Of a stretch of DNA of 64,000 bases, positions 52,583-61,925 are shown in pieces. Source of the DNA: RGIG6307 sp964424345 (GTDB taxonomy: Bacteria > Bacillota > Clostridia > Lachnospirales > Lachnospiraceae). A program made the position numbers and the translations under genes. The notes under the pieces were generated by a model that worked only from the letters and a program-made list of their open reading frames with translations, made no database searches and was not told the DNA's origin. Each line of letters starts with the position of its first letter. Position 1 is the stretch's first letter. The DNA lies in NCBI GenBank assembly GCA_964424345.1, contig CAYRIK010000001.1:1-64000 (forward strand), written 5' to 3'.

Positions 52583-54349
52583 ATGCAGAAATTTTTAGAT
52601 TTAATTTCCGAGGAAGTAAAGCAGGCGTTTGAAGCGGCTGGTTACGACAGGGAGTTGGGTAAAGTGACTGTATCCAACCGTCCTGATCTTTGCGAATATC
52701 AGTGCAATGGTGCAATGGCAGGTGCTAAAAAATATAAATGTGCGCCTATCATGCTTGCAAATGCTGTTGCAGAGAAGTTGGCAGACAGTCAGGTATTTTC
52801 TACTGTAAATGCTGTTATGCCAGGCTTTTTAAATATGAATGTAAGTGAAGAATTTGCAGCAAAGTACATGAGAGAAATGGCTGAGTCCGAAAAGTTTGGA
52901 CTTGAAATGCCAGAACATCCACATCGTATTATGATTGATTACGGCGGACCAAACGTAGCAAAACCATTACATGTAGGACATTTAAGAAGTGCTATCATTG
53001 GTGAAAGTATCAAACGTATTTGCAGATACTGTGGTCATGAAGTGATTGGTGATATTCATCTTGGAGACTGGGGACTTCAGATGGGCTTAATCATTACAGA
53101 ACTTCAGGAAAGAAAGCCTGAATTGGTTTATTTTGATGACAGCTTTACAGGAGAATATCCAGAAGAAGCTCCATTTACTATTTCTGAATTAGAAGAAATT
53201 TATCCAACAGCAAGTGGTAAATCTAAAGAAGATGAAGAATACAAAGCTCGTGCGATGGAAGCTACTAAAAATCTTCAGAATGGTAAGAGAGGATATCGTG
53301 CTCTTTGGAACCACATTATCAAAGTATCTGTTACAGACTTAAAGAAAAACTACGCAAACTTAAATGTAGATTTCGACCTTTGGAAAGGGGAATCTGACGT
53401 ACAGGACGTAATCGTTCCTATGGCAGAAGAAATGAAAAATGCTGGTTTTGCTTATGAAAGTGAAGGTGCTTTGGTTGTAGATGTTAAATTAGATACAGAT
53501 ACAAAAGAAGTTCCTCCATGTATGATTTTAAAGAGCGATGGTGCTGCATTATATACTACAACAGATATCGCTACAATTAAAGAACGTGTAAGAGAATATC
53601 AGCCAGATGATATTATTTATGTAGTAGATAAACGTCAGGAATTACATTTTGATCAGGTATTCCGTTGTGTTCGCAAGACAGGTATTGCTCCTGAAACAAT
53701 GAACTTAAAGTTTGTTGGATTTGGTACTATGAACGGTAAAGATGGCAAGCCATACAAGACTCGTGAAGGCGGCGTTATGCGTCTGGAAAGATTGATTTCT
53801 GAAATCAATGAAGAAATGTATCAGAAGATTATCAGCGGTCGTGAAGTTTCAGAAGAAGAAGCAAGACAGACAGCAGCAGTTGTTGGTTTATCTGCAATCA
53901 AATATGGTGACCTTTCTAATCAGGCAAGCAAAGATTATATTTTTGATATTGACCGTTTCACTTCTTTTGAAGGAGATACTGGCCCATACATTTTATATAC
54001 AATCGTTCGTATTAAGTCTATTCTTACAAAATATGTAGAACAGGGCGGCAATTTAGACGGTATTGCAGTAAGAGCAGCACAGAATGCAAGCGAAAAAGCA
54101 TTGATGTTAGAAATTGCAAAGTTCAATGCTATGATGGAAAATGCGTGTGCAGAAACAGCACCACATAAAGTTTGTGCATATATTTATGACCTTGCAAATG
54201 CATTCAATAAGTTCTATCACGAAACAAAGATTCTTGCAGAAGAAGATGCAGAAAAGAAAGCTGGCTGGATTGCATTGTTATGCTTAGCAAAGGGCGTATT
54301 AGAAGCTGCTATTGATGTATTAGGTTTTAGTGCTCCAGACAAAATGTAA
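52583..54349 (+). CDS. argS: arginyl-tRNA synthetase
   Basis: A 588-residue class I synthetase. The HIGH-type motif is VAKPLHVGHLRSAIIGE, the N-terminal Add1 domain precedes it, RLERLISEI is near the missing KMSKS-type region expected in many ArgRS, and the C-terminal DALR anticodon domain ends FSAPDKM. ATG follows AGAGAG. The next gene overlaps only if the longer start is used; a 22-base gap is preferred. Confidence 0.96.
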   Translation: MQKFLDLISEEVKQAFEAAGYDRELGKVTVSNRPDLCEYQCNGAMAGAKKYKCAPIMLANAVAEKLADSQVFSTVNAVMPGFLNMNVSEEFAAKYMREMAESEKFGLEMPEHPHRIMIDYGGPNVAKPLHVGHLRSAIIGESIKRICRYCGHEVIGDIHLGDWGLQMGLIITELQERKPELVYFDDSFTGEYPEEAPFTISELEEIYPTASGKSKEDEEYKARAMEATKNLQNGKRGYRALWNHIIKVSVTDLKKNYANLNVDFDLWKGESDVQDVIVPMAEEMKNAGFAYESEGALVVDVKLDTDTKEVPPCMILKSDGAALYTTTDIATIKERVREYQPDDIIYVVDKRQELHFDQVFRCVRKTGIAPETMNLKFVGFGTMNGKDGKPYKTREGGVMRLERLISEINEEMYQKIISGREVSEEEARQTAAVVGLSAIKYGDLSNQASKDYIFDIDRFTSFEGDTGPYILYTIVRIKSILTKYVEQGGNLDGIAVRAAQNASEKALMLEIAKFNAMMENACAETAPHKVCAYIYDLANAFNKFYHETKILAEEDAEKKAGWIALLCLAKGVLEAAIDVLGFSAPDKM

Positions 54350-54371
54350 TGGAAGCAGATTGGAGAACTGT

Positions 54372-54920
54372 ATGAAATATATGATTGCGTCTGATATTCA
54401 TGGAAGTGCTTATTACTGTGAGAAGCTTTTGGAACGTTTGGTTGAGGAAAAAGCAGACAGACTTCTTTTGTTAGGAGATTTGCTTTATCATGGTCCTCGT
54501 AATGACCTTCCAAAGGAGTATGCTCCTAAAAAAGTAATAGCGATGTTAAATGAATATAAAGATAAAATTTGGTGTGTGCGTGGAAATTGTGAAGCGGAAG
54601 TTGATCAGATGGTATTGGAATTTCCAGTGATGGCGGAATATTGTCTGCTTACAGAAGGAAAGCAGTTGATTATGGCAACACATGGTCATGTATTTAATAT
54701 GAGTAATCCTCCAAAACTGCAAAAAGGTGATATTTTACTTCATGGACATACCCATGTTCCAGCAAATATAGAAACGGATACGTTCCGTTATTTGAATCCG
54801 GGTTCTGTATCTATTCCAAAAGAAGACAGCCCAAACAGCTATATGATTTTAGAAAATGGCTGCTTTGTATGGAAGGATATTACTGGAAAAGAATATCAGC
54901 GTTGGAGCTGTAACGAATAA
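54372..54920 (+). CDS. yfcE: YfcE-type metallophosphodiesterase
   Basis: A 182-residue calcineurin-like phosphoesterase. Metal motifs: SDIHGSAYY, LGDLLYHGPRN, RGNCEAEVDQ, THGHVF and HGHTHVP. YfcE acts on phosphodiester substrates in vitro; the physiological substrate is unknown. ATG 54372 follows GGAG with 6 bases of spacing; an upstream ATG at 54330 falls within argS. A terminator follows. Confidence 0.9.
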   Translation: MKYMIASDIHGSAYYCEKLLERLVEEKADRLLLLGDLLYHGPRNDLPKEYAPKKVIAMLNEYKDKIWCVRGNCEAEVDQMVLEFPVMAEYCLLTEGKQLIMATHGHVFNMSNPPKLQKGDILLHGHTHVPANIETDTFRYLNPGSVSIPKEDSPNSYMILENGCFVWKDITGKEYQRWSCNE

Positions 54921-54929
54921 ATAAAGATG

Positions 54930-54978
54930 AAAGTGTAAAATCTATTGTTTTCGGACATGGATTTTGCACTTTTTTTGA
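54930..54978 (+). terminator. terminator after yfcE
   Basis: AAAGTGTAAAATC (54930-54942) pairs with GATTTTGCACTTT (54960-54972) with one G-T, followed by T residues. Confidence 0.85.
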
Positions 54979-55216
54979 TTTTCAGAAAAGCTGCTTGGCT
55001 TACATGATGTGTGAAATACATATTTCTAAGCCAAGCTAGTCCAAAGAGTTGCTTACATATAAAAGATATGCTTTTTAGAAATGTAATTTGATATGTCTTA
55101 TTACAAGTATGCATGAGAAGGATATTTTGTCACAGAAATATGTACCAAAAATCGGAATTGGTTTTTGGTATATATGATGAATTTATTGTTTGGAATATAA
55201 AAAATTATATCTGCTA
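54979..55216 (+). other. non-coding stretch with two inverted repeats
   Basis: Most of the 365-base gap before the ArsR-family gene. It holds GCTTGGCTTA (54993-55002) facing TAAGCCAAGC (55027-55036), a perfect 10-base stem with a 24-base loop, and TACCAAAAA (55143-55151) facing TTTTTGGTA (55162-55170), with a 10-base loop. Neither has a T tract. I see no gene. Confidence 0.6.
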
Positions 55217-55268
55217 TTGACTTTTAATAACAATGTGATAACATGAACATATGAACAATCATTCATAT
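55217..55268 (+). promoter_or_regulatory. promoter and ArsR-family operator of the metal resistance operon
   Basis: TTGACT (55217-55222), 16-base spacer, TAACAT (55239-55244) with TGA as extended -10. Directly downstream the inverted repeat ATATGAA (55249-55255) and TTCATAT (55262-55268) around CAATCA fits the SmtB/CadC operator type (TGAA-n6-TTCA) and would cover the start site. This predicts repression relieved by Zn, Cd or Pb. Confidence 0.7.
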
Positions 55269-55285
55269 GAAATGAGGTGAAAACA

Positions 55286-55654
55286 TTGCACATGGAGAGA
55301 GAAAACGTGGAAGTATGTGAGTTTTTACATGTTCACGATTCGGTTGTCGAGGATGTAAAAACGCATATGCCTGATGAAGATGCGTTGTATGATCTGGCAG
55401 ATTTTTTTAAGATATTTGCAGATTCCACAAGAATTAAAATATTGTATGTATTATTGATGCATGAAATGTGTGTGTGTGATCTTGCAGGTACGCTTGGTGT
55501 GAGTCAGTCAGCAATATCGCATCAGCTTAGAACGTTAAAGCAGATGGATTTGGTACGAAGCCGCAGAGAAGGAAAGACGGTATTTTATTCATTAGCGGAT
55601 GACCATATCAAAGCTATTTTAAATCAGGGTATGGATCATATCGCAGAAGATTAA
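55286..55654 (+). CDS. ArsR/SmtB-family metal-responsive repressor
   Basis: A 122-residue winged-helix repressor. HTH: ELCVCDL-like (EMCVCDLAGTLGVSQSAISH), with CVC giving the alpha-3 metal site as in CadC. The C-terminal helix DDHIKAILNQGMDH carries Asp/His residues like the alpha-5 zinc site. The start is uncertain: TTG 55286 has GAGGTG 6 bases upstream; GTG 55277 overlaps that site; ATG 55292 is a third choice. It probably controls the downstream HMA protein and P-type ATPase. Confidence 0.85.
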   Translation: MHMERENVEVCEFLHVHDSVVEDVKTHMPDEDALYDLADFFKIFADSTRIKILYVLLMHEMCVCDLAGTLGVSQSAISHQLRTLKQMDLVRSRREGKTVFYSLADDHIKAILNQGMDHIAED

Positions 55655-55712
55655 ACGTTGTAATGTCTGTCAACAAAAGACATAAATATAAAAATAAAAG
55701 GAGATTTTTGGT

Positions 55713-55934
55713 ATGAAAAAAGTATATATTTTAGAGGATTTAGATTGTGCACATTGCGCGGCAATCATTGAAGAGCAGGTAGGCAAGTTGGAAGGTGTAA
55801 GCAAAAGTACTTTAACTTTTTTAACACAGAAACTTACTATCGAAGTGGAAGAAGACAAAGCTGCAGAAGTAGAAAAGGCTATTATTGATATTGTAAAGAA
55901 AAAGGAGCCAGACGTAACAGTCATCGTAAAATAA
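55713..55934 (+). CDS. heavy-metal-associated (HMA) domain protein
   Basis: A 73-residue ferredoxin-like metal-binding protein with the CxxC motif in DLDCAHCAAIIEE (Cys at residues 12 and 15). It is the size of a free CopZ-like chaperone, but here sits next to a Zn/Cd-type ATPase that lacks its own N-terminal HMA domain, so it probably delivers metal to that pump. AAAGGAG precedes the ATG; the ATPase begins one base after its stop. Confidence 0.9.
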   Translation: MKKVYILEDLDCAHCAAIIEEQVGKLEGVSKSTLTFLTQKLTIEVEEDKAAEVEKAIIDIVKKKEPDVTVIVK

Positions 55935-55935
55935 C

Positions 55936-57843
55936 ATGAGCAAGAAACTAAAAAAGCAACTCAAGAAACTTCTGACCAGCGGTAGTTTATTTGCCGTTGG
56001 TATGATATTAGAGCATATTTCTTTTATTCCAGCATTGGTTGCAGCTCCATTTTTTATTGCTTCTTATCTGTTGATCGGTTTAGAAGTCGTAAAAAAAGCA
56101 GTCAGCGGTGTAAAGCGCAAGCAGATGATGGATGAAAATTTCCTGATGACGATTGCAACGTTTGGAGCATTTCTTATGGGAGATCTTGGAGAAGCGTGTG
56201 CAGTTATGCTGTTTTATCAGGTAGGCGAGTGGTTTCAGAGTTATGCGGTTGGCAAAAGCCGTAAATCTATTACCGCTTTGATGGATATTTGTCCAGAATA
56301 TGCAAATGTAAAACGTGGAGATGAATTAGAAGAGGTTGATCCAAGCGAAGTAAAGATTGGTGATATCATTGTAATCAAGCCTGGTGAAAAAGTTCCATTG
56401 GATGGCGTTGTTAAAACAGGAATGTCTGCTTTGGATACAAAAGCAATCACTGGAGAAAGTGTTCCTCGTGATATTAAGCCAGGGGAAACGATTATCAGTG
56501 GATGTGTCAATATGAGTGCTGTATTAGAAGTAGAAGTAACAAAGCTTTATGAAAATTCTACAGTTGCCAAAATTTTGGATCTTGTAGAAAATGCTTCTGC
56601 AAATAAGGCACAGGCAGAACAGTTTATTAGTAAGTTCGCTCGTATTTACACACCAATCGTTGTATATTGTGCATTGGCATTGGCAATCGTACCATCTGTT
56701 GCAGTGACAGTCGGAAATATATTAGGATTTTTAGATATGCCGATTTTAGCAGCATGGAAGCAATGGGTTTATAGAGGACTTGTATTTTTAGTAACATCTT
56801 GTCCTTGTGCTTTGGTAATCAGTATTCCGCTTAGCTTTTTTGGTGGTATTGGTGGTGCAAGTAAAGAAGGTATTCTGATTAAGGGAAGTAACTATTTGGA
56901 AATGCTTGCAAAAGTAGATACCGTTGTTATGGACAAAACAGGTACATTGACCAAAGGTACATTTTCTATTCAGGAGATTCATCCAAACGGACTTTCCGAA
57001 CAAGAATTTATCCGTATACTGGCACATGTAGAATATTTATCTAATCATCCGATTGCAAAATCTGCAGTTGCAGCATTTGAAGGCACCATAGATACGGCTG
57101 CTATTTCTAATATGAAGGAATTGGCAGGAAAAGGAATTGAAGTTTGCTTTGCACAAGAGATGTATTATGGCGGTAACTATCGTTTGATGCAGGATTTAGG
57201 ATTTAATAACTTACAGGAAAGTCAGGTAGGTACGATAGTTCATCTTGCAAAGAAAACAGATGCAGGATATGTATATCTTGGATATGCGGTTGCAGCAGAT
57301 ACCATTAAACCAGATGCGAAAGATGCCATGAAACAATTAAAGGCATGTGGCGTGGAACAGTTGGTTATGCTGACAGGCGATAAAAAGTCTACAGCAGAAG
57401 CAGTGGCAGAGGAAATTGGAGTAGATACTGTTTATGCAGAGCTGCTTCCAGCAGATAAAGTAGAAAAGGTAGAAGCATTATTTGCCAATAAAAAAGACAA
57501 AGGTAAAATCTGTTTTGTCGGAGATGGTATCAATGATGCACCGGTACTTGCTAGAGCAGATGTTGGTATTGCTATGGGCGGTATGGGTTCTGATGCGGCG
57601 ATTGAGGCAGCAGATATTGTTATTATGACAGATGAACCAAGTAAGATTGCAAGAGCAATGAAGATATCCAGAAAGACATTGCTTATCGTAAATCAAAATA
57701 TTATTGGAGCAATCGGCATTAAAGTGCTTGTACTGATTTTAACGGCTTTTGGATTTGTAGGTATGTGGGCTGCTGTATTTGCAGACGTAGGCGTTGCATT
57801 TATTGCAATTTTAAATGCGATGAGAGCATTAAATACAAAATAA
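55936..57843 (+). CDS. Zn/Cd/Pb-exporting P1B-type ATPase
   Basis: A 635-residue metal pump. Phosphatase TGES-type motif ITGESVPRD, transmembrane CPC in TSCPCALVIS, phosphorylation motif DKTGTLTKG, and hinge GDGINDAPVLA. The last helix carries ADVGVAFIAILNAMRALN, with the Asp typical of ZntA/CadA (P1B-2) enzymes. There is no N-terminal HMA domain; the preceding small protein may replace it. ATG lies one base after the HMA stop. Transcribed under the ArsR-family repressor. Confidence 0.92.
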   Translation: MSKKLKKQLKKLLTSGSLFAVGMILEHISFIPALVAAPFFIASYLLIGLEVVKKAVSGVKRKQMMDENFLMTIATFGAFLMGDLGEACAVMLFYQVGEWFQSYAVGKSRKSITALMDICPEYANVKRGDELEEVDPSEVKIGDIIVIKPGEKVPLDGVVKTGMSALDTKAITGESVPRDIKPGETIISGCVNMSAVLEVEVTKLYENSTVAKILDLVENASANKAQAEQFISKFARIYTPIVVYCALALAIVPSVAVTVGNILGFLDMPILAAWKQWVYRGLVFLVTSCPCALVISIPLSFFGGIGGASKEGILIKGSNYLEMLAKVDTVVMDKTGTLTKGTFSIQEIHPNGLSEQEFIRILAHVEYLSNHPIAKSAVAAFEGTIDTAAISNMKELAGKGIEVCFAQEMYYGGNYRLMQDLGFNNLQESQVGTIVHLAKKTDAGYVYLGYAVAADTIKPDAKDAMKQLKACGVEQLVMLTGDKKSTAEAVAEEIGVDTVYAELLPADKVEKVEALFANKKDKGKICFVGDGINDAPVLARADVGIAMGGMGSDAAIEAADIVIMTDEPSKIARAMKISRKTLLIVNQNIIGAIGIKVLVLILTAFGFVGMWAAVFADVGVAFIAILNAMRALNTK

Positions 57844-57862
57844 TCAAATGGATATAATAAAG

Positions 57863-57987
57863 AGACTGTATNNNNNNNNNNNNNNNNNNNNNNNNNNNNN
57901 NNNNNNNNNNNNNNNNNNNNNNNNNNNNNNNNNNNNNNNNNNNNNNNNNNNNNNNNNNNNNNNNNNNNNNNGGATGCAGTCTTTTTT
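57863..57987 (+). terminator. terminator interrupted by the assembly gap
   Basis: GACTG (57864-57868 region) before the gap faces CAGTC (57977-57981) after it, and TTTTTT follows. The stem strands lie on either side of the N run, so the real loop is probably only a few bases long. Confidence 0.55.
57872..57971. other. assembly gap of 100 N
   Basis: Exactly 100 unknown bases, the standard placeholder for an unsized gap in scaffolds. It lies inside the terminator of the P-type ATPase gene and next to a perfect palindromic repeat. Confidence 0.98.
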
Positions 57988-58050
57988 ATATACTAGGAAA
58001 TTACTCATTTCCTAGTATATAAAAACGCTCCGCGAAGATGAGCATGAGCG
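57983..58050 (+). repeat. terminator-attached palindromic repeat, copy B (intact)
   Basis: TTTTTATATACTAGGAAAT (57983-58001) and its exact complement (58007-58025) enclose loop TACTC, forming a perfect 19-base-pair stem. A second stem, CGCTC (58026-58030) with GAGCG (58046-58050), follows. The first 42 bases match the copy at 24386-24428 at all but about three positions. It starts in the T tract of a terminator. Confidence 0.8.
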
Positions 58051-58177
58051 TATACAGAAAGTAGGCTTTATATTATTACAGTATAATATTTGATTGGCGA
58101 AGTTTGTAAAATTCTATTTAAAAAATGGCTAAAGAGTAGTATGATAAAAGACACGAGAGGACAAAGGAGGAAAAAAC

Positions 58178-59953
58178 ATGATATTTGGTAAACATATTAA
58201 TAAATACTATATCAAATATGGTGGATGGCTGCTGGGAGGCTTGGCAGCATTAATATTAGTTGACTGGTTTCAGTTAGTCATCCCAAATCTGTATCAGATG
58301 TTGATCAATGGTGTCAATGACGGATACGTTATATCAAATGGCGTACAGACCGCATTTGATATGGATTTTTTATTGGACAAGATTTGTATGCCTATGGTAG
58401 GTGTCGTGCTGGCAATGGCGTTTGGACGTTTTAGCTGGCGTGTCTGCATATTGGGTTCTGCTGTAAAAGTAGAAGCAGATTTAAGAGAGCGTATGTTTGA
58501 TCATGCCAAAGATTTAAGTCGTGAATACTATCAGGCAAACAAAGTCGGAAATCTCATGAGCTTATTTACAAACGACCTTGATACGATTCAAGAATGTTTT
58601 GGTTGGGGCTTTTTGATGTTTTTTGACGCTGCATTTTTGGGTTGTCTTGCTGTTGTGAAAATGTGGAAGATGAACTGGCAGCTTGCATTGTTATCTATGA
58701 TACCAATGTTTATCTTGATGGTAGCAAGTACCGTAGTAGGAAAGTATATGATGAAAAAGTGGGAAGTTAGACAGGAAGCATTTTCTAAGTTATCCGATTT
58801 TTCACAGGAAAGTTTTTCTGGTATTGCTGTTATTAAGGCATTTGTAAAAGAAACAAAAGAATTATTGGCATTTAAAAAATTAAATCAGGAAAATGAAGAA
58901 GCAAACATTGATTATACAAGAACTTCTGTACTTTTGAAGATTTTAGTAACATTGTTTGTAGAAAGTGTAATCTGTGTTATTTTAGGTTACGGTGGTTACC
59001 TTGTATACAAAGGCACATTTAATGCAGGTCAGTTAGTAGAGTACATTGGATATTTTAACTCTGTAGTATGGCCAATCATGGCAGTTGCAGAATTAATCGA
59101 TATGATTTCTAGAGGAAATGCATCTATGAAGCGTATCAGCGAGCTGTTGGATGCAAAACAAGATGTTATGGACAGAGAAGATGTAGAAGTAATCGAAAAC
59201 ATCAAAGGTAATATTGAATTTAGAGATCTTACATTCCGCTATCCTGATGGAGAATATAATGTATTAGATCATGTATCTTTTACGATTCATGCAGGAGAAA
59301 ATATCGGTCTGATCGGAAAGACTGGTGCTGGTAAGACAACATTGGTAGATTTGATTTTGCGTACTTACAATGTTCCAGATGGTACGTTGTTTATTGACGG
59401 AAAAGATGTTAATACAATATCTATTCGTGCAGTACGAGCAGCTTGTGCTTATGTACCACAGGATAATTTCTTATTCTCCGACACGATTGAAAACAATATT
59501 TCTTTCGGTACAGATGATAAATCACAACAAGGTATTATTGATGCAGCAGTGCTTGCAGACGTAGACAGTAATATCAAAGATTTCCAAAAAGGTTATCAGA
59601 CAGTATTAGGAGAACGAGGCGTAACCGTTTCCGGTGGACAAAAACAGCGTATCAGTATTGCGAGAGCGTTGATGAAAGATGCTCCAATCTTAATATTAGA
59701 TGATTCTGTTTCCGCAGTAGATACTAAGACAGAAAGAACAATCTTAAATAATTTAAGACAGACAAGACAAGGCAAGACAACAATCTTGATTGCACACAGA
59801 ATTTCTACAGTAGAACAAATGGATAAGGTATTATTCGTTGACGAAGGCAAACTTGTAGCATTTGGTACACATGAAGAATTGTATGCAACTTGTCCGGATT
59901 ATAAGAAGATGGTAGAACTTCAAAAACTGGAAGAAGAGGGAGGAAACGAGTAA
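58178..59953 (+). CDS. ABC exporter half-transporter, degenerate NBD subunit
   Basis: A 591-residue fused permease-ATPase with six membrane helices (about residues 18-300) and an NBD. Walker A GLIGKTGAGKTTL, signature VSGGQKQRISIARAL, Walker B ILILDDSVSAVD. The residue after Walker B is Asp, not the catalytic Glu, as in the degenerate subunit of heterodimeric exporters (TM287- or BmrC-like). It pairs with the next gene, which begins in its stop codon. Substrate unknown; multidrug or lipid export is typical. AAAGGAGG precedes the start. Confidence 0.9.
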   Translation: MIFGKHINKYYIKYGGWLLGGLAALILVDWFQLVIPNLYQMLINGVNDGYVISNGVQTAFDMDFLLDKICMPMVGVVLAMAFGRFSWRVCILGSAVKVEADLRERMFDHAKDLSREYYQANKVGNLMSLFTNDLDTIQECFGWGFLMFFDAAFLGCLAVVKMWKMNWQLALLSMIPMFILMVASTVVGKYMMKKWEVRQEAFSKLSDFSQESFSGIAVIKAFVKETKELLAFKKLNQENEEANIDYTRTSVLLKILVTLFVESVICVILGYGGYLVYKGTFNAGQLVEYIGYFNSVVWPIMAVAELIDMISRGNASMKRISELLDAKQDVMDREDVEVIENIKGNIEFRDLTFRYPDGEYNVLDHVSFTIHAGENIGLIGKTGAGKTTLVDLILRTYNVPDGTLFIDGKDVNTISIRAVRAACAYVPQDNFLFSDTIENNISFGTDDKSQQGIIDAAVLADVDSNIKDFQKGYQTVLGERGVTVSGGQKQRISIARALMKDAPILILDDSVSAVDTKTERTILNNLRQTRQGKTTILIAHRISTVEQMDKVLFVDEGKLVAFGTHEELYATCPDYKKMVELQKLEEEGGNE

Positions 59954-61839
59954 TGTATGAATATTTACCGATACTGATCGTCGGTGCTATTATCGGCGTA
60001 TTTTCCACTGCTTTCATCATAGCATATATTCTATTATGTAAACAAAAAGAAGAAAAAGACAAAGAACGTATCATGTCCGATGGAGAGCTGATCAAGCGTC
60101 TGATGGAATATGCAAAACCATATTGGAAAACATTTATTTTAATCTTTTTCATTATGCTTGCGTCTATCGTATATGACATTGTATCACCATTGATTATTGG
60201 AAATATCGAAGAAATGGTGAAAAAAGATTTCCCATTAGAGGATTTATTTAAAATGGTTGCTGTGTATGCAAGTATTTTAATTGTTTCCATGGTATGTACT
60301 TATTTTCAAGCAATCATTTTACAAAGAACAGGACAAAAGATTTTATCTAAGCTGAGAATGGACGTATTTAGTCACATTGAAAGTTTGAGCCATGATCAGT
60401 TAAACAACATTCCAGTCGGAAAATTAGTAACCAGAGTTACAAACGATACAAACGCCATTTCTATGATGGTAACAAATATGTTAGTAACATTGGCTAAAAA
60501 CATTATGGTATTGATTGGTGTATTAGGTGCGATGTTGATGTTAAACTATGCGTTGACATTAATGGTGCTTTGCTTCGTACCATTTGTTGTATTGTTTACA
60601 GTAATCTTTAGAAAGTTTTCCAGAAAAGTACATCGTGAAGTAAATGATACTAGAACAGATATCAATACTTACCTTTCTGAAAATCTTTCAGGTATTAAAA
60701 TTACACAGATTTTCAATCGTGAGCAGGAAAAGATGGATGACTTCATGAACAGAAGCCAGAAATTAAAACGTGCAAAGCAAAAACAGATTTGGGTATTTAG
60801 TATTTTCAGACCGATGGTATATACACTTTATATGTCATCTATATTATGCCTGTTTTACTTTGGTGGTAAAAACTGCATCAAAGATGTTGTATTTTTAGGT
60901 CAGGTAATGGACAGCGGTGTAATCGTTTCCTTCTATATGTATATCTCTAAATTCTATAATCCAATTCAGACGTTGGCAGAACAGTTTGACGTGCTTCAGC
61001 GTTCTTTGGCAGCCGCAGAGAAGATTTTTACAATCATGGATATGGTTCCACAGGTTGTAGATGAGCCGGATGCAATAGAATTAGATGAAATCAAAGGTGA
61101 AATTGAATTTAAAGATGTATGGTTCTGTTATGAACCAGGTGAATGGGTATTACAAGGTGTTTCTTTCCATGTATTACCAAAGCAGACGGTTGCATTCGTT
61201 GGTTCTACAGGTTCAGGAAAGACAACAATCCTTTCTTTAATCTGCCGTAATTATGACATTCAAAAAGGACAGATTTTAATTGACGGTATTGATATTAAAA
61301 AGATTAAAATCTCTTCTTTGCGTAAACACTTCGGACAGATGCTTCAGGATGTATTTTTATTCTCAGGAGATATCCGCAGTAATATATTGTTGCGTGAAGA
61401 AGGCATTTCTGACAAAGAAGTTATGGAAGCATGTCGTTATGTAAATGCAGACAGCTTTATCAACAAGTTAGAACATGGTCTGGATGAAAAAGTACAGGAA
61501 AGAGGAAATAATTTCTCTGCCGGTCAAAGACAGCTTTTATCTTTTGCAAGAACAATCGTACACAAACCAAGTGTTATGATCTTAGACGAGGCAACTGCAA
61601 ATATCGATACAGAAACAGAAGTGCTTATTCAGGATTCTTTGGAAAAAATGAAAAATATCGGTACAATGCTCGTAGTAGCACATCGTCTTTCTACAATTCA
61701 GCATTCTGATAATATTATTTTACTTTCCAAAGGAAAGATTGTAGAGCAGGGTACACATCAAGAACTGTTACATTTAAAAGGAAAATATTATCAGCTTTAT
61801 ACACTTCAGTTCAATAAGCAACAGTTGAAAAACAGCTAA
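59953..61839 (+). CDS. ABC exporter half-transporter, catalytic subunit
   Basis: A 628-residue partner of the preceding protein. An extra N-terminal hydrophobic helix (about 5-29) precedes the usual six-helix domain (about 55-330). Walker A GSTGSGKTTIL, signature NFSAGQRQLLSFART, Walker B VMILDEATANID with the catalytic Glu, H-loop VAHRLS. It resembles BmrD/TM288-type subunits and would provide the functional ATPase site. The TAATG junction shows coupled translation. A strong terminator follows. Confidence 0.92.
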   Translation: MYEYLPILIVGAIIGVFSTAFIIAYILLCKQKEEKDKERIMSDGELIKRLMEYAKPYWKTFILIFFIMLASIVYDIVSPLIIGNIEEMVKKDFPLEDLFKMVAVYASILIVSMVCTYFQAIILQRTGQKILSKLRMDVFSHIESLSHDQLNNIPVGKLVTRVTNDTNAISMMVTNMLVTLAKNIMVLIGVLGAMLMLNYALTLMVLCFVPFVVLFTVIFRKFSRKVHREVNDTRTDINTYLSENLSGIKITQIFNREQEKMDDFMNRSQKLKRAKQKQIWVFSIFRPMVYTLYMSSILCLFYFGGKNCIKDVVFLGQVMDSGVIVSFYMYISKFYNPIQTLAEQFDVLQRSLAAAEKIFTIMDMVPQVVDEPDAIELDEIKGEIEFKDVWFCYEPGEWVLQGVSFHVLPKQTVAFVGSTGSGKTTILSLICRNYDIQKGQILIDGIDIKKIKISSLRKHFGQMLQDVFLFSGDIRSNILLREEGISDKEVMEACRYVNADSFINKLEHGLDEKVQERGNNFSAGQRQLLSFARTIVHKPSVMILDEATANIDTETEVLIQDSLEKMKNIGTMLVVAHRLSTIQHSDNIILLSKGKIVEQGTHQELLHLKGKYYQLYTLQFNKQQLKNS

Positions 61840-61875
61840 AAATATCAAAACATAATTGCATATCAAACAATTTAG

Positions 61876-61916
61876 AATAAGTGGAGAAAACAATACTTTC
61901 TCCGCTTATTTTTTTT
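61876..61916 (+). terminator. terminator after the ABC exporter genes
   Basis: A 14-base stem (61876-61889 with 61897-61910, one G-T) with a 7-base loop, followed by T residues. Confidence 0.9.
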
Positions 61917-61925
61917 GAAAAAAGG

